Source: Pareuzebyella sediminis
Lineage (GTDB): Bacteria > Bacteroidota > Bacteroidia > Flavobacteriales > Flavobacteriaceae
Reading direction: 5' to 3'
DNA: 64,000 nucleotides
Assembly: GCF_008367235.1 (NCBI RefSeq)
Contig: NZ_VTZS01000004.1
Location: 62,001 to 126,000 of the forward strand
Made by a program: the position numbers and the translations under genes. Under the pieces are notes generated by a model that ran no database searches, was not told the DNA's origin, and worked only from the letters and a program-made list of their open reading frames with translations. Position 1 is the stretch's first letter, and each line of letters starts with the position of its first letter. This document shows positions 62,416 to 64,000 of this stretch, piece by piece.

Positions 62416-64000
62416 ATGAAACTATACAAAAATGGCATAGGGGCTACACTTTGCTTCACCCTTTTTATTTGCTTAATGGGCAATTCCCAAAGCGATTGGC
62501 TGATCGATAATTCAAAGTACAAGGCCAATGTGGAACAAAAGGAAGGGAAAGTTATCTTGAGCAATGGATTAGTGTCTCGAACTTTAGTCGTAGCTCCTGA
62601 TGTGGCAACCGTAGATTTTAAAAATCTAACTACGGGGGAACAGATGCTGCGAAGTATTAAACCGGAAGCAGAGGTGGGCATCGATGGCAAGACCTATGCT
62701 ATTGGGGGTCTGGTGGGTTTAAAGGAACATGGATATCTTTTGGACAAATGGATTGCCGACCTGAGGGCGGATAGTGGTGCGTTCCACTACAAAGATCATT
62801 TTGTAAAAGACATCGAGCCCAAAATAGAATGGCAGGGCTCTACTCGTTACCATACGGCCAAAAAGAAAGCCCCTACCGGTAAAGAACTGATACTTAGTTT
62901 TGAGCATTCTTCCGATAGCCTTAAAGGTGTTGTTGTAAACGTGCATTATGAAATTTACGATGGATTGCCATTATTGTCGAAATGGCTAACCGTGGAGAAC
63001 CAATCGAAGAAAACGGTGACTATATCTAGTTTTAAGACCGAGATTTTGGCCTTTCCCGAAATGGAAAACCCCGTGGAAACCCCTAAAACTTGGAAAAAGC
63101 CAAATATACATCTTGAAAGTGACTATGCCTTTGGGGGGTTCACTTCTGGGGAATCGGATGTGACTACTTTTTGGGAGTCCGATCCCGAATATACCTCTCA
63201 GGTCAACTGGCTTATGGAAACCCCTTGTTTGCTCATATCTAAGTTGCCTGTGGGCCCCAATGCGGCGATAGAATCCGAGGGTATCTTCGAAACTTTCCAT
63301 ATGTTTGAACTCCTGCTCGACGGTAACGATCGGGAGCGGAATGGATTGAGTGTGCGCAAAATGTATCGTACTTTAGCTCCTTGGGTTACCGAAAACCCTA
63401 TTTTTATGCACTTGACCACGACCGATCCAAAACAGGTAAAATATGCTATCGATCAATGTGTCGAAACGGATTATGAAATGGTAATCCTTAGTTTTGGAAG
63501 TGGACTCAATATGGAGGATACTACCGCTACGAACATTGAAAAATTTAGGAAATTAGCCGATTATGCCCACGAGCGAGGAATTCAGTTGGGGGGGTATTCG
63601 TTGTTTTCAAGTAGAAAAATAGACGATTCGATAGATGTAATCGACAAGGCAACCGGAAAACCAGGCGGCGCAAAATTCGGTAACGCTCCCTGCTTGGCGT
63701 CACAATGGGGGTATGATTACCTACATAAAATCAACTATTTTATAGATGCGACGGGGTTTGACCTATTGGAACACGATGGTCCATACCCTGGAGACTATTG
63801 CGCTTCTACCGAACATGCGTTTCATAAAGGCTATGAAGATTCACAATGGGTTCAATGGAATATGACCAAAGACCTCTATAATGACCTTCGTAGAAAGAAT
63901 GTATACTTGAACGCCCCTGATTTCTATTTTCTACAGGGGTCCAATAAATGTGGCATCGGATATCGCGAGGTAAATTGGTCATTACCTAGGGAACAACAAC
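62416..64000 (+). CDS. Secreted GH-D-like TIM-barrel glycoside hydrolase, cut by the window edge
   Basis: The ATG at 62416 opens a frame that stays open to the last base (528 codons visible). A signal peptide (TLFICLMGNSQS) is followed by a beta-sandwich domain of about 300 residues (VILSNGLVSRTLVVAPDVATVDFKN is split by no gap) and then a TIM barrel starting near residue 330. The barrel shows YEMVILSFGSGLNMED, YAHERGIQLGGYSLFSS and FDLLEHDGPYPGDYC (Asp near 453). The layout resembles clan GH-D (alpha-galactosidase-like GH27/GH36) enzymes, or GH139, whose characterised member removes 2-O-methyl-L-fucose. The family cannot be fixed by eye. It is the eleventh co-directional gene of the fucose cluster. 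Confidence 0.65.
   Translation, partial: MKLYKNGIGATLCFTLFICLMGNSQSDWLIDNSKYKANVEQKEGKVILSNGLVSRTLVVAPDVATVDFKNLTTGEQMLRSIKPEAEVGIDGKTYAIGGLVGLKEHGYLLDKWIADLRADSGAFHYKDHFVKDIEPKIEWQGSTRYHTAKKKAPTGKELILSFEHSSDSLKGVVVNVHYEIYDGLPLLSKWLTVENQSKKTVTISSFKTEILAFPEMENPVETPKTWKKPNIHLESDYAFGGFTSGESDVTTFWESDPEYTSQVNWLMETPCLLISKLPVGPNAAIESEGIFETFHMFELLLDGNDRERNGLSVRKMYRTLAPWVTENPIFMHLTTTDPKQVKYAIDQCVETDYEMVILSFGSGLNMEDTTATNIEKFRKLADYAHERGIQLGGYSLFSSRKIDDSIDVIDKATGKPGGAKFGNAPCLASQWGYDYLHKINYFIDATGFDLLEHDGPYPGDYCASTEHAFHKGYEDSQWVQWNMTKDLYNDLRRKNVYLNAPDFYFLQGSNKCGIGYREVNWSLPREQQ

Overview
The window reads as a chromosomal segment of a marine-type Bacteroidota, most likely family Flavobacteriaceae. The evidence is two SusC/SusD pairs, lipoprotein signals of the flavobacterial kind, promoter motifs of the TAnnTTTG type, no obvious Shine-Dalgarno spacing, and oxidative sugar enzymes common in polysaccharide-degrading flavobacteria. 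I saw no tRNA, rRNA, CRISPR array or mobile element. No gene-free stretch exceeds 300 bases; the longest are the divergent spacer 43981-44270 and the gap 37872-38113.

Region 1 (1-6.0 kb) is housekeeping or envelope: a gene tail, Dps, a YtxH / holin-like / small-protein operon on the minus strand, a 55-residue membrane peptide, and a 1244-residue phosphatase-like lipoprotein ending in an outer-membrane barrel.

Region 2 (6.1-19.6 kb) is an accessory sugar-oxidation block: a sorbosone-dehydrogenase-type propeller, a 2-keto-3-deoxypentonate dehydratase-like FAH protein, a DUF1549/DUF1553 multihaem-type lipoprotein with its DUF1501 partner, an IlvD/Edd pentonate dehydratase with a GntP permease, an NHS-type MFS transporter and a membrane cytochrome with leucine-rich repeats. 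Together they suggest periplasmic oxidation of sugars followed by import and dehydration of the sugar acids.

Region 3 (19.7-33.2 kb) is a first polysaccharide-utilization-like locus. A LacI regulator and a ThuA protein face a SusC/SusD pair, with two LacI-type operators (GCAA-N4-TTGC) between them. Downstream are a DUF6807 (PmoA-like) protein, two exported Gfo/Idh/MocA oxidoreductases, an SDR and mannonate dehydratase UxuA. It contains no recognisable glycoside hydrolase or lyase, so glycosidic cleavage by 3-keto (oxidation-elimination) chemistry is the attractive hypothesis.

Region 4 (33.2-37.9 kb) holds a sirohaem-synthesis dehydrogenase with DUF4202, and a very large ThuA + sugar dehydrogenase + PKD + cytochrome c + carbohydrate-binding lipoprotein.

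Region 5 (38-64 kb) is a second locus aimed at a fucose-rich, probably acetylated glycan. A SusC/SusD/lipoprotein operon on the minus strand diverges from an AraC regulator and a long plus-strand run: L-fuconate dehydratase, 2,4-diketo-3-deoxy-L-fuconate hydrolase, GH141-PDZ, GH29, a triple-domain esterase, a sialate O-acetylesterase-like protein, GH95, GH29, a beta-propeller GH, a propeller-GH29 fusion, and a GH-D-like hydrolase cut by the window edge. Extracellular defucosylation and deacetylation would feed L-fucose into the non-phosphorylated fuconate pathway. No sulfatase is present in the window.
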